From NCBI GenBank assembly GCA_013151975.1, contig JAADHG010000174.1:1-7616 (forward strand): a stretch of DNA of 7,616 nucleotides. The letters are read 5' to 3'. The translations under genes were made by a program, and so were the position numbers. The notes beneath the pieces were generated by a model. That model was not told the origin of the DNA. It saw only the letters and a program-made list of their open reading frames with translations, and ran no database searches. This document shows positions 4,810-7,616 of this stretch, one piece after another; position 1 is the first letter of the stretch, and each line of letters opens with the position of its first letter. Source of the stretch: Chlorobiota bacterium (GTDB lineage: Bacteria > Bacteroidota > Bacteroidia > Flavobacteriales > Flavobacteriaceae).

Positions 4810-7583
4810 TTGCACTATTTTTAGGGATAACCTTAACAGCGCAAACAACAGTAACAGGTACAGTAAAAGATGCCAAATCTGGCGAAACGTTGCCTGGTGT
4901 AAGTATTAAAGTTGTAGGAAAATCTCTAGGGACAACTACAGACTTTGATGGTAAGTTTACACTTACGGTATCTCAAAATCCACCATTTAAGGTTGAAGCC
5001 TCTTATATTGGCTACACTACTCAAACTTTAGATGTAAACAGTAATAATGTTAATCTAGATATTTCTCTTAAAGAAGAGAGTAGTAGATTAGACGAAGTTA
5101 TTGTATCAGCTTCAAGGACTCCAGAAAGTATAAGAGAATCTCCCGTTACAGTAGAGCGTTTTGATATTAGAGATATTAAAAGAACAGCATCAGCTTCTTT
5201 TTATGACGGTTTAGAAAACTTAAAAGGGGTTCAAATGAACACTAATAGTTTAACATTTAAATCGGTTAACACACGTGGTTTTGCCACTTTTGCTAATACG
5301 CGTTTTGTACAATTGGTAGATGGTATGGATAATGCTGCTCCTGCTCTTAACTTTGTTATGGGTAATTTGGTTGGGATGTCTGAACTAGATGTGAAAAGTG
5401 TTGAATTGTTACCAGGGGCATCTTCTGCATTGTATGGAGCCAATGCCTTTAATGGTATCTTATTTATGACTAGTAAAAGTCCTTTTGATTATCAAGGGGT
5501 TAGTTTTTATGTCAAGTCAGGTTTTACGCATCAAAGAGCGCAAGGTACAAATGACTATTACGATACTGGCGTACGTTTTGCCCATGCTTTTAGCGATAAA
5601 TTTGCAGCCAAAGCATCGTTTTCTTTCTTAACTGGTACAGACTGGGAAGCCAATGATTACAGAGATGTTAACGACCCTACTAAATCAACTAGCGCTCCAG
5701 ATTATGACGGATTAAACGTTTATGGTGACGAGGTTGCTACAACATTAGATTTTGATGCGATTGCTGCAGGTGCAGGGATTGCTTTGCCTCCTGGTTTCTT
5801 GGGCTCAGCAAAAGTTGGCCGTACTGGTTTTAAAGAACGTGACTTAATGGATTATAGAGCAGAAAGTGCTAAAGTCGATTTCACAATGGTATTTAGACCC
5901 AATGCAGACGATTTAGAAATAATTTATCAAGGTAAAGTAGGAACTGGTAATACTATTTATCAGGGAGCCAATCGCTATAATTTAAAAAACTTCTTATTGC
6001 AACAACACAAAATAGAAGTTCATAATGACAACTTTTTTGTAAGAGCTTATGTTGTAAGCGAAGATGCTGGTAATTCGTACGATAGTAGGTTTACAGCTAT
6101 TAATATGAATAGAAGTTTTAAAAGCGATACACAGTGGTTTACAGAATATGCACAAACTTATATTGGCGGTAGATTAGGGGCAATAACAGGCTCTCCAATG
6201 ACAGATGCACAAGCTCATGCTACAGCAAGAATTGTTGCTCAAACGGGTATTCCAGAAGTTGGTACAGCTGCATTTAATTCTGCATTTGATAAAGTTACAA
6301 ACGACCCATCATTATTAACAGGTTCAAGATTTGTTGATGCTACAAAAATGTATCAAGTAGAAGGTAATTATAACTTCCAAGATTTAACAGACGTTGCCGA
6401 AATTCAAGTTGGAGGTTCTTGGAGAGAATTTCAATTGAATTCAGCTGGAACTATTTTTACCGACACCAATGGCCCAATTATATTTAGCGAATATGGTGCT
6501 TATTTACAAGTAGCTAAAAAATTGATGGATGATAAATTAAAATTTACAGGGTCTATCCGTTATGATAAATCTAAAAACTTTGATGGTAATTACTCACCTA
6601 GATTGTCGTTAGTTTATTCAGCAGGAGACCGCAGACAACACAATTTTAGAGCGTCTTTTCAAACAGGTTTTAGAAATCCCGATACACAAGCACAATATAT
6701 TGGCTTAGATGTGGGTAATGCTATTTTGGTAGGATCTGCCCCAGATAATTTAGATCGTTTCACTTCCCGTCCATTTAATGTAAGTACAGTAGGACAAAGT
6801 TTAGGTTTTCCTTCTGCTTTAACAGTTACAGGAAGACAAGGTTATGAGAACGCGTTTAGTTTAGAATCTGTTTTAGCAGGAACACCTCAAAAATTTAATA
6901 CACCTCTAGTACAACCTGAAAAAGTAACAGCCTATGAGTTAGGCTATCGTGGTACTATAGGAAATGTTTCTGTAGATTTAAGTGGTTATTATAACGATTA
7001 TACTGGCTTTATAGCTCAAAAAACTGTTTTAGCACCATTATATGGTCAAGCAGATTTTTCTGATTTTGTTCCAGGCACGTTGCCTGCACCATTGGCTGCT
7101 ATTGCCCTTTCACAAGGAGATTATGTAGCTTTTAGAACTTATACAAACTCAAGTGCCAATATCACTTCTTATGGTATTGGTTTAGGTATTGCAGCAAAAT
7201 TATTTAAAGATTATGACTTTACTTTAAATTATTCTTATTCTAAATTTAATTTTGACCAAGCTTCTGATCCAGGTTTTGAACCAGGTTTTAATACGCCAGA
7301 AAATTCAGTTAAAATTTCTTTTGGTAATACTGACATAATTAAAAATGTAGGATTCAATGCCAGTATGCGTTATTTTGACAGCTACTTATGGCAAGCTTCT
7401 TTTGGAAATGGTACAGTACCATCTGCAACAGTTTTCGACGGACAGTTGACATATAAACGACCAAAAATTAATGCCGCTTGGAAATTAGGAGCTACAAATA
7501 TTACAGCTAAAGAATATACACAAGCTTATGGTACAGGTATGATTGGTGAAATGATATATTTATCATTTACAATTAACCCATAA
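4785..7583 (+). CDS. TonB-dependent outer-membrane receptor with carboxypeptidase-regulatory-like N-terminal domain
   Basis: Outer-membrane active transporter of 932 residues, powered by the TonB-ExbB-ExbD complex. Signal peptide 1-19 (MKQLLSIVFALFLGITLTA, mature start near Gln20); carboxypeptidase-D-regulatory-like beta-sandwich about 22-96 (VTGTVKDAKSGETLPGVSI, TTDFDGKFTL); TonB-box-like LDEVIVSAS at 102-110; plug domain about 111-232, with NTRGF at 162-166 and the conserved plug-end segment VELLPGASSALYGANAFNG at 206-224; the remainder to 932 forms the beta-barrel. Length is typical for Bacteroidota receptors of this layout. No SusD-like partner is visible, so I do not call it SusC, and the ligand cannot be deduced. 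The protein ends in SFTINP rather than the usual terminal aromatic residue. The start at 4785 is fixed because the upstream in-frame ATG (4752) meets a stop. Leader and start region are duplicated just upstream. No downstream partner can be seen, since only 33 bases remain after the stop. Confidence 0.93.
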   Translation: MKQLLSIVFALFLGITLTAQTTVTGTVKDAKSGETLPGVSIKVVGKSLGTTTDFDGKFTLTVSQNPPFKVEASYIGYTTQTLDVNSNNVNLDISLKEESSRLDEVIVSASRTPESIRESPVTVERFDIRDIKRTASASFYDGLENLKGVQMNTNSLTFKSVNTRGFATFANTRFVQLVDGMDNAAPALNFVMGNLVGMSELDVKSVELLPGASSALYGANAFNGILFMTSKSPFDYQGVSFYVKSGFTHQRAQGTNDYYDTGVRFAHAFSDKFAAKASFSFLTGTDWEANDYRDVNDPTKSTSAPDYDGLNVYGDEVATTLDFDAIAAGAGIALPPGFLGSAKVGRTGFKERDLMDYRAESAKVDFTMVFRPNADDLEIIYQGKVGTGNTIYQGANRYNLKNFLLQQHKIEVHNDNFFVRAYVVSEDAGNSYDSRFTAINMNRSFKSDTQWFTEYAQTYIGGRLGAITGSPMTDAQAHATARIVAQTGIPEVGTAAFNSAFDKVTNDPSLLTGSRFVDATKMYQVEGNYNFQDLTDVAEIQVGGSWREFQLNSAGTIFTDTNGPIIFSEYGAYLQVAKKLMDDKLKFTGSIRYDKSKNFDGNYSPRLSLVYSAGDRRQHNFRASFQTGFRNPDTQAQYIGLDVGNAILVGSAPDNLDRFTSRPFNVSTVGQSLGFPSALTVTGRQGYENAFSLESVLAGTPQKFNTPLVQPEKVTAYELGYRGTIGNVSVDLSGYYNDYTGFIAQKTVLAPLYGQADFSDFVPGTLPAPLAAIALSQGDYVAFRTYTNSSANITSYGIGLGIAAKLFKDYDFTLNYSYSKFNFDQASDPGFEPGFNTPENSVKISFGNTDIIKNVGFNASMRYFDSYLWQASFGNGTVPSATVFDGQLTYKRPKINAAWKLGATNITAKEYTQAYGTGMIGEMIYLSFTINP

Positions 7584-7616
7584 TTATTTACCCTAAATTA
7601 ACACTTAAAAGCGCCC

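Noticed and set aside
5231..5443. 70-codon minus-strand open frame
   Set aside because: Shadow of the highly conserved plug domain of the TonB-dependent receptor.
4785..7583. SusC of a polysaccharide utilisation locus
   Set aside because: The N-terminal regulatory-like domain alone is not specific to SusC. No SusD-like lipoprotein or carbohydrate-active enzyme is visible, and only 33 bases follow the gene.

Overview
The window looks like chromosome from an AT-rich member of the Flavobacteriia (Bacteroidota). The support is a type IX secretion (T9SS) C-terminal sorting domain, a TonB-dependent receptor with an N-terminal carboxypeptidase-regulatory-like domain, promoter motifs of the TAnnTTTG type, A-rich leaders without Shine-Dalgarno sequences, and strong A/T preference at third codon positions. 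No mobile element, CRISPR array, tRNA or rRNA was recognised.

Layout. The left 1.27 kb lies on the minus strand. It holds a small lipoprotein gene of unknown function (1271 to 744) and, one base after its stop, ribF (bifunctional riboflavin kinase/FAD synthetase), which opens with a TTG codon at 742 and runs off the window edge. A 57-bp intergenic region (1272-1328) carries two back-to-back promoters and separates this pair from a divergent gene. That gene (1329-4628) encodes a large secreted multidomain reprolysin-type zinc metalloprotease. A plausible AT-rich terminator follows it, and then a weak promoter. Next comes a perfect 33-bp tandem duplication (4744-4809) that copies the start region of the last gene. 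The last gene (4785-7583) encodes a 932-residue TonB-dependent outer-membrane receptor. The final 33 bases (7584-7616) hold nothing I can identify.

How the genes relate. The metalloprotease is probably exported by Sec and then T9SS to the cell surface or medium. The receptor is an energised outer-membrane importer. Both fit a heterotrophic polymer- or peptide-using lifestyle, but nothing shows that they act on the same substrate, and the terminator/promoter pair between them suggests separate transcription. RibF is housekeeping cofactor synthesis. Its lipoprotein partner is probably co-transcribed, with no visible functional link.

Most of the window is ordinary flavobacterial gene content. 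The unusual part is the duplicated receptor start region. It creates an abortive 8-codon upstream ORF whose stop codon and a 12-bp palindrome both sit exactly on the duplication junction. I see no convincing evidence of a wholly new multi-gene system.
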